Of a DNA stretch of 41,566 nt, positions 1 to 7,381 are shown in pieces (position 1 is the stretch's first letter; the number at the start of each line of letters is the position of its first letter). Position numbers and translations under genes: made by a program. Under the pieces are notes generated by a model. That model was given only the letters and a program-made list of their open reading frames with translations, had not been told where the DNA came from and searched no databases. Source of the DNA: Oscillospiraceae bacterium (GTDB taxonomy: Bacteria; Bacillota; Clostridia; Oscillospirales; CAG-272). The stretch covers positions 1 to 41,566 of the forward strand of contig SVTD01000011.1 of the NCBI GenBank assembly GCA_015063955.1, written 5' to 3'.

Positions 1-2
1 TA

Positions 3-275
3 GCAGGTCTGTTAAAAACACTCGGAGCAGATGTTCTTATCTGCGGTGGTATCGGAGGCGGTGCGCAGATGGCACTTGCCGATGCGGGTATCAAGCTCTA
101 TGGAGGTGTCAGCGGTTCTTGCGATGCAGCAGTCGAGGCGTTTCTTGCGCACAATCTCGGCTATAATCCTAACGTCAAGTGCGACCACCACGATCACGAG
201 CACGCAGGCGGTGCTCACAGCTGTGGCAGCCACGGTTGCGGCACGCACAACTGCGGCGGTCATAGTGGCCATTAA
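3..275 (+). CDS. NifX/NifB-associated family protein, 3' part, His-rich tail
   Basis: This is the 3' part of a gene that begins before the window; the open frame runs from base 3 to the stop at 273-275. The visible part starts AGLLKTLGADVLICGGIGGG and continues QMALADAGIKLYGGVSGSCD. This is the glycine-rich C-terminal core of the dinitrogenase iron-molybdenum cofactor (NifX/NafY/NifB C-terminal) family, common in clostridia as small stand-alone proteins of unknown physiological role. It ends in about 30 residues rich in His, Cys and Gly, which suggests metal binding, perhaps Fe-S or nickel handling. Clostridial homologues often carry such tails. A strong terminator follows about 80 bases later, so this is probably the last gene of its operon. 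The family call is fairly firm; the metal and the role are inference. Confidence 0.75.
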   Translation, partial: AGLLKTLGADVLICGGIGGGAQMALADAGIKLYGGVSGSCDAAVEAFLAHNLGYNPNVKCDHHDHEHAGGAHSCGSHGCGTHNCGGHSGH

Positions 276-357
276 ATAAACAAGTCGTCAAGACAATGCA
301 CAATTGCTACTTTCGGTAGTTCATTGTATCAACGAGTGTGTTATTACACAGAACGAA

Positions 358-410
358 GGGGCTGTCGCAAGTTGGATAAAATCCGACTTGCGACAGCCCC
401 TTTTTCTTTT
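358..410 (+). terminator. Strong intrinsic terminator with GCTGTCGCA core
   Basis: A 20-bp stem (arms 358-377 and 381-400, one G-U pair, 3-base loop) is followed by TTTTTCTTTT. It ends the transcript of the NifX-like gene. The stem carries the core GCTGTCGCA that recurs in other terminators of this window. Confidence 0.9.
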
Positions 411-610
411 TCTCTCAAAATTACTACCCTACCCTAAAGACACACTGCCTACCCCAATTTGACCCCATTTAGATAATAAACATGAGGTGTGGCGATATGA
501 AATAATTAATATGTTTATCACTAAAAAATGGTACATTTGTACGGCGACGACACAAAAATCACGGCTTCTGCATCCTTCTCAACAGCCCGAGGTCAGTTTG
601 TCAAAAAAAT
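411..610. other. Intergenic stretch, no feature recognised
   Basis: AT-rich DNA between the terminator of the NifX-like gene and the 3' end of the convergent ECF S-component gene. I see no credible start with a ribosome site, no tRNA and no clear hairpin. No obvious intrinsic terminator serves the minus-strand gene that ends at 611. Confidence 0.5.
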
Positions 611-1159
611 TCATTTGCTGTCCCTCAGATCCAGGACCTTGGGTTTTTGGAGGATCATCACGAGAATGGGGATCAATATGATCTGAATGATGATTCCGGG
701 GATCGCATTGGTGAATGCTCCGGTTATGAAGGCAGTAAAGGTAAAGGCGGTGCCCTTCAATCCCATAAAAACAAACATTGCAGCGCCCCAGACCAGTCTT
801 CCCGCTATCATTGCAGTAAGCAACGATACGTAAATATATGCTTTTTTACGGGGCAGGAGCTTATGCATCAAGCCTGAAACTGCACCGTAGGCGCAAAGCT
901 CAAAGGCCATGCACACAGCTTTGGGAAAAAGAGGGGGCATACCGAGCGTGAGAGAGCGAAGCAAGGGAGCAACAAATCCCACGGCAAGTCCCCAGGGCCA
1001 TCCGCATATAAAGCCGCAAAGCAGTACCGGAATATGCAACGGGCAAAGCATGGAGCCGATCTCGGGTATTTGCCCTGTCAAAAACGGCATCACGTATGCA
1101 AGCGCCAAAAAAAGTGCGGCAAGAACGAGCTTCAATAAGCTGTTATGCTTTTTCATCAT
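611..1159 (-). CDS. ECF transporter S component (substrate-binding membrane subunit)
   Basis: A protein of 182 residues with five to six hydrophobic helices. The N-terminal part has the features of ECF S-components: a basic start, LAALFLALAYVMPFLTGQIP, then MHIP-like LCPLHIPVLLCGF and a Gly-rich membrane segment. S-components bind a vitamin or related nutrient and dock on a shared EcfA/A'/T energising module. No ATPase or EcfT gene is present here, so this is a solitary group II subunit. An in-frame TTG at 1178-1180 is possible but lies inside the leader terminator. The ATG at 1157-1159 has AAAGGA (1165-1170) at good spacing, so I use it. The substrate is not readable; the family is well supported. 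Expression is probably set by the structured leader immediately upstream. Confidence 0.85.
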   Translation of the reverse strand: MMKKHNSLLKLVLAALFLALAYVMPFLTGQIPEIGSMLCPLHIPVLLCGFICGWPWGLAVGFVAPLLRSLTLGMPPLFPKAVCMAFELCAYGAVSGLMHKLLPRKKAYIYVSLLTAMIAGRLVWGAAMFVFMGLKGTAFTFTAFITGAFTNAIPGIIIQIILIPILVMILQKPKVLDLRDSK

Positions 1160-1178
1160 TTGATTCCTTTCATAAAGC

Positions 1179-1214
1179 AAAAAAGTGCCACTATCCCTAC
1201 AGAGATAATGACAC
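1179..1214 (-). terminator. Leader terminator (attenuator) before ECF S-component
   Basis: On the minus strand an 11-bp stem with two wobble pairs (arms 1204-1214 and 1185-1195) runs straight into six T residues (1184-1179). The ribosome site of the S-component gene starts 9 bases later. An intrinsic terminator between promoter and start codon is typical of riboswitch or attenuator control. Confidence 0.75.
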
Positions 1215-1288
1215 CTTCATAGCATCGTTGATTTTTTTATAGGTCACGGGGAGGCTTCTGCCTCTGTGCTGCTCTTCAGAACAGCAGG
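1179..1288 (-). promoter_or_regulatory. Structured 5' leader, candidate riboswitch of unassigned class
   Basis: The roughly 110-nt leader from the promoter to the S-component gene holds, in transcript order, a hairpin with stem GCTGTTC/GAGCAGC and loop TGAA (1269-1286), a hairpin GAGGC/GCCTC with loop AGAA (1250-1264), a single-stranded A-rich part, and the terminator hairpin at 1185-1214. S-component genes are often under vitamin riboswitches. The layout fits one, but the sequence does not match the TPP, FMN, THF, cobalamin or preQ1 consensus as I know them. A ligand cannot be assigned. Confidence 0.5.
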
Positions 1289-1291
1289 GAT

Positions 1292-1320
1292 ATTATACCA
1301 TAAACGATAATATTTTTCAA
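1292..1320 (-). promoter_or_regulatory. Sigma-A promoter for the ECF S-component leader
   Basis: Minus-strand TTGAAA (1320-1315), 17-base spacer, TATAAT (1297-1292). The -35 box overlaps the last codons of the DUF3842 gene upstream, so the S-component has its own promoter. Confidence 0.85.
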
Positions 1321-1736
1321 GTACTTTTCATACGAATAATGCTATCTAATTTCGAGATGGCATCAGCGATCAGAGCGCCCGTATTCAGATCCGGAACGCC
1401 GGCGATCAGGTTTTCACACTTATTCATAGGTATAAGGATACGTACTGCATCTGCTCTGGAAATTGCCAGTGCCATCTTTTCCGTTACCTCTCCAAGGAGA
1501 GAATCGGCAATAACTATACCGATCGGACCTATGATAACGTCTGCCTTACGGCAGGCAACTACGACGGGATTCTCTCCCGAGGCTGCGTTTTTTGCTCCGG
1601 CCTTCAGCATCGCCGCTGCAGCCACTGCATTGGTTCCGATGGCAGTAAGGCTTATATTTTGAAACCGCGCAGTTATTTCTTTAACGAGCTGAGCACCAAG
1701 CTGTCCGCCCTGTCCGTCAACAATTATTATATTCAT
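1317..1736 (-). CDS. DUF3842 family protein
   Basis: A protein of 139 residues starting MNIIIVDGQGGQLGAQLVKE, the signature of the DUF3842 family, small Rossmann-like proteins found in many clostridia and without known function. The Gly-rich turn after the first strand (DGQGGQLG) looks like a nucleotide- or phosphate-binding loop, which is inference. The open frame extends 35 codons further upstream, but the ATG at 1734-1736 is preceded by GAGGTGG and matches the family N-terminus, and a promoter lies inside the extension. Gene order with the S-component is common strand but separate promoters. Confidence 0.85.
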   Translation of the reverse strand: MNIIIVDGQGGQLGAQLVKEITARFQNISLTAIGTNAVAAAAMLKAGAKNAASGENPVVVACRKADVIIGPIGIVIADSLLGEVTEKMALAISRADAVRILIPMNKCENLIAGVPDLNTGALIADAISKLDSIIRMKST

Positions 1737-1763
1737 AATCCACCTCATTAATAAGCTGGCTTG

Positions 1764-1792
1764 ATTATACCACATAACGGGACAATAGTCTA
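1764..1792 (-). promoter_or_regulatory. Promoter for DUF3842 gene
   Basis: Minus-strand TAGACT (1792-1787), 17-base spacer, perfect TATAAT (1769-1764), about 28 bases before the start codon. The -35 box is weak. Confidence 0.6.
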
Positions 1793-1888
1793 CATTTCTG
1801 CCCAAATTCCGTATGACTGTAAGGCAGAAGCTTTTCCTCAATTACTAACTCCGTGTAACAGGTATCCGCTTCCTTCCGAAATAAAGGT

Positions 1889-1917
1889 TTGACAGAAACG
1901 GAGAATGGACCTATAAT
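1889..1917 (+). promoter_or_regulatory. Consensus sigma-A promoter for the RNA methyltransferase
   Basis: TTGACA (1889-1894), 17-base spacer and TATAAT (1912-1917) match the vegetative consensus at all twelve positions. The transcript would start near 1924, giving a very short leader. Confidence 0.9.
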
Positions 1918-1944
1918 ATATACATCAATACAGCGGAGATGAAA

Positions 1945-2760
1945 ATGAATAACATTATTGAAATAAAAGATTTCCTTGCCCCTGAGCTTGACGTATATGC
2001 CCGCCTCACCGAGGTTCAGCTCCTGAATCGGGAATTTCCCGAAAAGGGCTTGTTTATTGCAGAAAGCCCCAAGGTCATTGAGCGGGCGCTTGATGCAGGC
2101 TACGAGCCGGTATCCTGCCTTATGGAAAAAAAGCATATCGACGGCGAGAGAAGAGATATTCTGAAAAGGATAGGCGACGTTCCCGTTTATACGGCGGAGT
2201 TTGAGATCCTCACCGCTCTGACGGGCTTTAAGCTTACACGCGGCATGCTCTGCGCCATGAAGCGAAAGAAGCTTCCCTCCGTTGAGGAGATATGCAAAAA
2301 CAAAACGAGGATCGTAATTCTCGACCGCGTTATGAACCCCACAAACGTGGGCGCCATAATCCGCTCTGCGGCAGCGCTTGGAATGGATGCCGTTCTTCTT
2401 ACGGAGGGATCTTCAGATCCTCTGTACAGACGGGCGGCGCGAGTAAGCATGGGTACAGTATTCCAGATAGACTGGACGTTCCTTTGCGGCGACCGCCTTG
2501 ACAGAATAAAAAACCTCGGCTTCAAGACCGTTGCTATGGCGCTGAAGGATGATTCCCTTTCCATCGCCGACCCGAGGATTCTTCGCGAGGAGCGCCTTGC
2601 AATTATAATGGGAACCGAGGGTGACGGGCTTTCGGACGAAACCATCGAAGGCTGCGACTATACCGTGAAGATCCCCATGTATCACGGGGTTGACTCCCTG
2701 AACGTTGCCGCCGCCAGCGCCGTGGCCTTCTATCAGCTTGGAAATCAGCAAAAATTATAA
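1945..2760 (+). CDS. TrmH/SpoU-family RNA 2'-O-methyltransferase
   Basis: A SPOUT-class methyltransferase of 271 residues. It should transfer methyl from S-adenosylmethionine to a ribose 2'-OH of rRNA or tRNA. An N-terminal RNA-binding substrate domain (about 1-105) precedes the knotted SPOUT domain. The three family motifs are present: NPTNVGAIIRSAA (motif 1, catalytic Arg), IIMGTEGDGL (motif 2) and IPMYHGVDSLNVAAASAVAF (motif 3). Length and N-terminal extension resemble the RlmB/TsnR-like branch, but the exact RNA target cannot be read. The ATG at 1939 directly abuts GGAG, so the ATG at 1945, six bases further, is the better start. It has its own consensus promoter. Confidence 0.9.
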   Translation: MNNIIEIKDFLAPELDVYARLTEVQLLNREFPEKGLFIAESPKVIERALDAGYEPVSCLMEKKHIDGERRDILKRIGDVPVYTAEFEILTALTGFKLTRGMLCAMKRKKLPSVEEICKNKTRIVILDRVMNPTNVGAIIRSAAALGMDAVLLTEGSSDPLYRRAARVSMGTVFQIDWTFLCGDRLDRIKNLGFKTVAMALKDDSLSIADPRILREERLAIIMGTEGDGLSDETIEGCDYTVKIPMYHGVDSLNVAAASAVAFYQLGNQQKL

Positions 2761-2772
2761 TTATTATGCTCA

Positions 2773-2807
2773 AAAAGGAGCCGTGATCCAACGGTCAAGG
2801 CTCCTTT
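2773..2807 (+). terminator. Possible terminator after RNA methyltransferase
   Basis: Inverted repeat AAAGGAGCC / GGCTCCTTT (2774-2782 and 2799-2807) 13 bases after the stop codon. The T-run is short and interrupted (CTCCTTTCGGCTTT), so efficiency is doubtful. Confidence 0.5.
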
Positions 2808-2965
2808 CGGCTTTATAGGCAAATGTAAAATATGCACCTTCGATCAGGGTTTTTCGGCAATAGCCAAATATCGTTCGGAGTGATAAAGGATGCCCTCTTT
2901 TCAAAGGTATTTTCATATTGATCAAAAAGAAATTCAGAAAAAAGGCAGTTAATTACTGCAGGGTA

Positions 2966-2974
2966 TGTTATAAT
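2966..2974 (+). promoter_or_regulatory. Extended -10 promoter for glycosidase-like gene
   Basis: TGTTATAAT (2966-2974) is an extended -10 element; no good -35 lies 17 bases upstream. It sits inside an upstream in-frame extension of the next gene, which shows that translation must start downstream of it. Confidence 0.65.
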
Positions 2975-3007
2975 AAACTCACAAAAATGAAAAAGGAGCA
3001 GCAGGAA

Positions 3008-4921
3008 ATGTCAGAAAAGATATGGGATATTGAGAACGACCACATAGCCTGGTCTGTGAAGGACGGGCAATGCCATTTTGACGATATTGAAATGAGCGGG
3101 CTTTACACGGATCTTATAGTAAAGTACGGCATTTGTGAGGACGGAACGCTTTTTCTCTCGCGCCACTGCTTTTTTCCGACGCTGAGAACTATCCCCAACA
3201 ACACCCACGCCACCTACAACGTTCTTTTTGAGGAAAGCGGTCTTCCCTGCATCCTTACAGACGGTGAAAAAATCAAAGAAAGACCGATAAAATTCACCTT
3301 TGACGGAATCCTTGCTGTGGACTGTTCTGCAGACTGCGGACTATTAACGAAGCATCAGCTTTTCCCCTCGACCGATCTCGGCTTCTGCCTTGAGATAGTT
3401 ACCCTCAGGGCGCAAAAAGACGTTACTCTTGAACCTTCTTCTCCCCGTGACACGGTTTATTCCTACGGCCGCGGAACAAAGGGTGTGTACGTTGCAAAGG
3501 TCCATCATAGCTTTCCTGACAAGATCACCCTAAAGGAAGGGGAAAGCTTTCAGTATGCCATATGGCTATACTGCGACGTTGGACTTTGCGATTCCGTGAT
3601 ACCCGACTTCGCGGCAGAGCTTGAAAAGAGACGGGAAAGGATCGCCTCTCTTTGCGACGGCGCTCTGGTACTGAAAAGCTCCCACCCGGAGCTTGACGTT
3701 TTGACAAGACTTTCAAAGCTGAGAGCTGCAGAAAGCATTTTTGATACCTTAGGCGGTAAATTCCACAGCCCCGGCGGCTACTCATACTATGCGGCAATAT
3801 GGTGTAACGACCAGATAGAATATTCAGGTCCCCATTTTGCAATGACGGGCGACGAAACTGCCATCGAGGCCGCCCTCAACGCTTACCGAGCATATATGCC
3901 CTTTATGGCCAGTAATTACTACCGTCTCCCATCCTCCATCATAGCCGAGGGCTACGACATCTGGGAGGGCGCGGGAGACCGCGGAGACGGAGCTATGTAT
4001 CTTTACGGTGCTTCTCTTTTCTGCCTTCTTCTCGGCGACGAGAAGGTAGCACGGGAGCTTTACCCCGCAATACAGTGGTGCGCAGAATACTGCGAAAAAA
4101 ACAAGACTGAGGACGGGGTCATTTACTCCCACTGCGACGAGCTTGAGGGCAGATTTCCCACAGACAACCGCGCAAATCTCTCCACCTCCAGCCTTTGCTA
4201 CGGTGGCCTCAGGCTTGCCTCAAGGCTTGCCCTTTCCCTTGGAGATGAGGACACTGCAAAGCTTTACACCTCTCGTGCAGACGAGCTTGAAGAGGCTATC
4301 GAAGCTTACTTCGGAGCCTGTCTTCACGGCTTTGAGACATACAGATATTCAAAGGGCTTTGATACTCTTCGCGCCTGGATATGCCTGCCCCTTTGCATGG
4401 GCATAAAAACGAGAGCCGAGGGAACGCTTAACGCCATGCTCTCTCCTTATCTCTGGACTGAGGAGGGTATGCTCACCTGCGAAAAATCCGAGGAAAATAC
4501 AAGCGACACCATCTGGGACCGCTCTACCCTTTACGGAATGAAATGTGCATACATTATGGGAAAGGGCGACAAAATGAATGATCCCCTTCTCAGATACTGC
4601 AAAAAGCGCCTGCTTTGCGACAGAGTCCCCTACGCTGTGGAGGCATACCCCGAAGGGGGAAAGCGCCATCTTTCCGGAGAGAGCGCACTTTTTGTAAGAA
4701 TAGTTTCCGAGGGAATCTTCGGCATCGTTCCCGAAAGCCTGACCTCCTTCTCCTTTGACCCCGGCAACTGCGGAGGTCTTTCAGACGTTACACTTTCCAA
4801 AATACACATCTGCGGCGCAGTTTTTGATATTTCCGTAAATAACGGAAGCTGGCAGGTATACAAAAACGGAGAGCTGATCAATTCGGGAATCGCCGACGGC
4901 AGGAGAGTTATTGTTGAATAA
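3008..4921 (+). CDS. Six-hairpin glycosidase-like protein
   Basis: A protein of 637 residues. There is no signal peptide, so it is probably cytoplasmic and acts on imported oligosaccharides. The N-terminal half (about 1-230) looks like a beta-sandwich. The C-terminal half (about 240-560) has the alternating helix and Gly/Trp/Asp-rich loop pattern of (alpha/alpha)6-toroid glycosidases, with GGYSYYAAIWCNDQIEYSGP near residue 255 and IWEGAGDRGDGAMYLYGAS near 317. The acidic residues there are plausible catalytic groups. I cannot assign a CAZy family; rhamnosidase-, fucosidase- or debranching-like enzymes are all possible. ATG 3008 has AAGGAG (2993-2998) nine bases upstream and follows the promoter; the longer 2918 start precedes the promoter and is rejected. 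Confidence 0.7.
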   Translation: MSEKIWDIENDHIAWSVKDGQCHFDDIEMSGLYTDLIVKYGICEDGTLFLSRHCFFPTLRTIPNNTHATYNVLFEESGLPCILTDGEKIKERPIKFTFDGILAVDCSADCGLLTKHQLFPSTDLGFCLEIVTLRAQKDVTLEPSSPRDTVYSYGRGTKGVYVAKVHHSFPDKITLKEGESFQYAIWLYCDVGLCDSVIPDFAAELEKRRERIASLCDGALVLKSSHPELDVLTRLSKLRAAESIFDTLGGKFHSPGGYSYYAAIWCNDQIEYSGPHFAMTGDETAIEAALNAYRAYMPFMASNYYRLPSSIIAEGYDIWEGAGDRGDGAMYLYGASLFCLLLGDEKVARELYPAIQWCAEYCEKNKTEDGVIYSHCDELEGRFPTDNRANLSTSSLCYGGLRLASRLALSLGDEDTAKLYTSRADELEEAIEAYFGACLHGFETYRYSKGFDTLRAWICLPLCMGIKTRAEGTLNAMLSPYLWTEEGMLTCEKSEENTSDTIWDRSTLYGMKCAYIMGKGDKMNDPLLRYCKKRLLCDRVPYAVEAYPEGGKRHLSGESALFVRIVSEGIFGIVPESLTSFSFDPGNCGGLSDVTLSKIHICGAVFDISVNNGSWQVYKNGELINSGIADGRRVIVE

Positions 4922-4929
4922 TTAGCTTT

Positions 4930-4975
4930 AAATAAAATGAAGGGATCCGCTACGGCGGATCCCTTCATTTTATTT
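4930..4975. terminator. Bidirectional terminator, perfect 21-bp stem
   Basis: Perfect inverted repeat (4930-4950 and 4955-4975, loop TACG) with A-rich and T-rich outer ends. It lies between the convergent glycosidase-like and MATE genes, ending 10 bases before the MATE stop codon, and should work in both directions. Confidence 0.92.
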
Positions 4976-4985
4976 GTATTCGGAA

Positions 4986-6347
4986 TCATTCGTCATTGGG
5001 TAGGCTTTTCAAAAACTTCAGTGCCATTGGGAGTGATACTGCGGATGAGACAAAATATGCCAGAGGCTGGGACACCTCGATACCTCTCACTCCGAAAAGC
5101 TGCGGGAGGATAAGGCACAGGGGGATAAATATAAGTCCGCTCTGGAGGCAGGAAAGGATCAGCGCAGGCAAGCTTTTGCCGATGCTCTGGAAAAGCATGG
5201 TCGCCACCACGGAAACGGGCAGAAACAGAAGGAACACGCACATTATCCGCAGCGCCTCGCTTCCGATACCGATAACCTCCGCTTCCCTTCTGAAAAGGGA
5301 GATTATCTGAGGAGCAGCCCCGAAGCAGACGGCTGAGATAAGACCGATAAACGCCGAGCCGAACAGCAGTGTAAACCACGTTCCCTTCTTCACTCTTGAA
5401 TATTTCCCTGCTCCGTAATTGAAGGCTGCAACGGGCTGGAAGCCCTGTCCGATGCCAAGACCTACGCTGAAGATAAGGCTGGACGTCCTTCCGACGTAGC
5501 CCATGGCAGCAATTGCCGCATCACCGAAGAGCTTCGCCTGAGAATTCAGCACCATGGTCGATACGCTGTTGAGTCCCTGCCTTGCAAGGCTGGGAAGACC
5601 GGTCAGGATAATATTCCAAAGCGTGCCCGCCTCCCTTGAAATAAAGCGAAACGATATGGTGCTCTGGGTTTTTCTGAAAAGAAATACCGATAAAAGAATA
5701 CCGAAGGATATGTACTGGGAAAGCGCCGTTGCCAGTCCCGCGCCGCTGATGCCCATATCAAGGGCAAAGATAAACAGAGGGTCCATGGCCATATTAAGTA
5801 TTCCGCCCGTGGTAAGTCCTATCATTGCAAGGGCAGCCTTGCCCTCGTAGCGGAGGATGTTGTTCAGAACACAGCTTGCAGTCATTGCGGGAGCGGCAAT
5901 GAGTATCCATCTTCCGTATGCCATTGCATAGGGCAGGATGGTATCCGTGCTTCCCAGCAGACGCATAAGAGGCTCGAGCAAAATAAGACCTGCACTCATA
6001 ATCAAAAGTCCGCAAAGGATGGCATAGAAAAAGCCGGTGGATGCATAGCGGCTTGCCTTATCGGTCTGCTTTGCGCCAAGCAGGCGGCTGATGTGGCTTC
6101 CCGCACCGTGACCGAACATAAATCCGAATGCCTGCAGAATGGACATAATGCCGAAAACGATGCTTGTGGCACCGCCGGCGCTGAGGGACACCTGACTGAC
6201 AAAATAAGAGTCTGCCATATTGTAAATATTCGTTATCAGCATACTGACGGTGGTTGGTATGCCGAGAGCAATTATCAGCCGTGCCACGGGGGTCTCTGTC
6301 ATTCTCTTGTACTGGCTTTCTGCACTTATGCTTTTGCTTTGGTTCAT
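4986..6347 (-). CDS. MATE family multidrug/toxin exporter
   Basis: An integral membrane protein of 453 residues, the usual MATE length, with about twelve transmembrane helices in two related halves. Members export drugs or metabolites in exchange for Na+ or H+. Sequence landmarks of the DinF/NorM-like clostridial branch are PTTVSMLITNIYNMADSYFV at the first helix, GHGAGSHISRLLGAK after the second, and GIGQGFQPVAAFNYGAG in the second half. The frame stays open another 50 codons upstream, but TATAAT at 6407-6402 lies within that extension, so ATG 6345-6347 is the start; its ribosome site (GAAAGAAG) is weak. The substrate is unknown. Confidence 0.9.
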   Translation of the reverse strand: MNQSKSISAESQYKRMTETPVARLIIALGIPTTVSMLITNIYNMADSYFVSQVSLSAGGATSIVFGIMSILQAFGFMFGHGAGSHISRLLGAKQTDKASRYASTGFFYAILCGLLIMSAGLILLEPLMRLLGSTDTILPYAMAYGRWILIAAPAMTASCVLNNILRYEGKAALAMIGLTTGGILNMAMDPLFIFALDMGISGAGLATALSQYISFGILLSVFLFRKTQSTISFRFISREAGTLWNIILTGLPSLARQGLNSVSTMVLNSQAKLFGDAAIAAMGYVGRTSSLIFSVGLGIGQGFQPVAAFNYGAGKYSRVKKGTWFTLLFGSAFIGLISAVCFGAAPQIISLFRREAEVIGIGSEALRIMCVFLLFLPVSVVATMLFQSIGKSLPALILSCLQSGLIFIPLCLILPQLFGVRGIEVSQPLAYFVSSAVSLPMALKFLKSLPNDE

Positions 6348-6401
6348 CGTTTTTCTTCTTTCAAGCTTTTTCTGAGTTCTTCGATCACATTTTGTTAGAT
6401 C

Positions 6402-6407
6402 ATTATA
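6402..6407 (-). promoter_or_regulatory. -10 element for MATE exporter
   Basis: Perfect TATAAT on the minus strand, preceded by GTGG; no convincing -35 element at 16-18 bases. It gives a leader of about 50 bases. Confidence 0.55.
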
Positions 6408-6564
6408 CCACTTTTTTGTGAACAATTCTACCGTATCCCCTTCTTTCGAAAACAGGCAGAAAGTAAAAAAAAATAAAAAAATATCAAGTTTTTTCAAAAA
6501 ACTCCGAATCGGGAAAAACTCACGCCGATAAATAGGCAGAAAGCAAAGAAGGAGGCACGCAAAT

Positions 6565-6996
6565 ATGAAATATTTCAGAGTAAGAGCAAAGTGCGGTCAC
6601 GTTGGAGGAAGAAAAAGCTATATTGACATCGATTTCTACACGGTTGCAGACAACGGACAGGAAGCGGCAAGGCTCGTCAGAATGGCACCCCGGGTAAAGC
6701 ATCATCACAAGGATGCCATCCGCTTCGTTGAAGAGATAAGCCCTGAGGAATACCTCAAGGGTCGGGCAGAATACACCAAGGATCCGTTTGTCCGATGCAA
6801 GAACAAGCAGCAGCAGGAAAAGGTTATGCACCTTATTCTCCCAAGGATCATGAAAGAGGATCCCTGCAAGGGCCTAAAACTTGCGGCAAAAAAAGGATCA
6901 AACCCAAAACGCTCGCTGAAATTCGGATATCTGAAAAATAAAAAACTGTCCCTTGCAGGATACGTCCGTATGATGGATCTTGATTATGCTCTTTAG
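6565..6996 (+). CDS. Conserved hypothetical protein, KYFRVRAKCGHVGG family
   Basis: A basic protein of 143 residues beginning MKYFRVRAKCGHVGG. I recognise the N-terminal block (KCGHVG..., then APRVKHHHKDAI) as a conserved small clostridial protein of unknown function. The CGH and HHH clusters could bind metal. The last 40 residues are Lys-rich (SNPKRSLKFGYLKNKK), suggesting nucleic-acid or ribosome contact. Both points are inference. AAGGAGG (6549-6555) precedes the ATG at good distance. The following small gene starts 14 bases after this stop and may be co-transcribed. Confidence 0.75.
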   Translation: MKYFRVRAKCGHVGGRKSYIDIDFYTVADNGQEAARLVRMAPRVKHHHKDAIRFVEEISPEEYLKGRAEYTKDPFVRCKNKQQQEKVMHLILPRIMKEDPCKGLKLAAKKGSNPKRSLKFGYLKNKKLSLAGYVRMMDLDYAL

Positions 6997-7010
6997 GGAG
7001 GTGCCAAACT

Positions 7011-7238
7011 GTGAACCGACTGATACAGATCTTTACAGCTTTATCCATAGGCTTCAGTGCAGGACTTTGCGCTTTTGAGAACACCCACACAAGGTACGCC
7101 GAAAGCTCTGTTATCCCGCAAAACACAGACGGAACATTTCCTGAGGAGCTTGACCTGCACGTATTGCTGCTCGCTTTTTCCTCATTCATCAGTAAGCTTT
7201 TTTGCCAAAAATCAGACAAAAGCACGGCAAAAACTTGA
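7011..7238 (+). CDS. Small hypothetical protein, GTG start
   Basis: 75 residues from a GTG preceded by GGGAGGT (6997-7003) at ideal spacing, which is the main reason to call it. The first 21 residues (MNRLIQIFTALSIGFSAGLCA) look like a signal peptide or a single membrane anchor, and LGLHV-like LDLHVLLLAFSSFISKLF is a second hydrophobic segment. I recognise no family. The 3' end overlaps the -35 box of the promoter of the next operon. It could be a remnant rather than a functional gene. Confidence 0.45.
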   Translation: MNRLIQIFTALSIGFSAGLCAFENTHTRYAESSVIPQNTDGTFPEELDLHVLLLAFSSFISKLFCQKSDKSTAKT

Positions 7239-7263
7239 AAAAAATCACAAAAAATGTTATCAT
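7235..7263 (+). promoter_or_regulatory. Sigma-A promoter of the Cas10/CARF operon
   Basis: TTGAAA (7235-7240), 17-base spacer, TATCAT (7258-7263) with an upstream TG giving an extended -10. It precedes a leader of about 110 bases without a gene. All seven genes that follow (7382-18038) are close or overlapping, and I see no other strong promoter or terminator between them. Confidence 0.8.
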
Positions 7264-7381
7264 AGATATCTGTACGAGGAGCAGTGTGCGCTCATTTTCG
7301 GCGGGTAATGTAACTCAGAGAGCAAGCTTTGCCGTATTTACAGACTTCAAAGAATATACCCTGCCTTAGAAGGAGAACTTT

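Noticed and set aside
1160..1180. TTG start at 1178-1180 for the ECF S-component
   Set aside because: It lies at the end of the leader terminator T-run and has no ribosome site; the ATG at 1157-1159 has AAAGGA at five bases.
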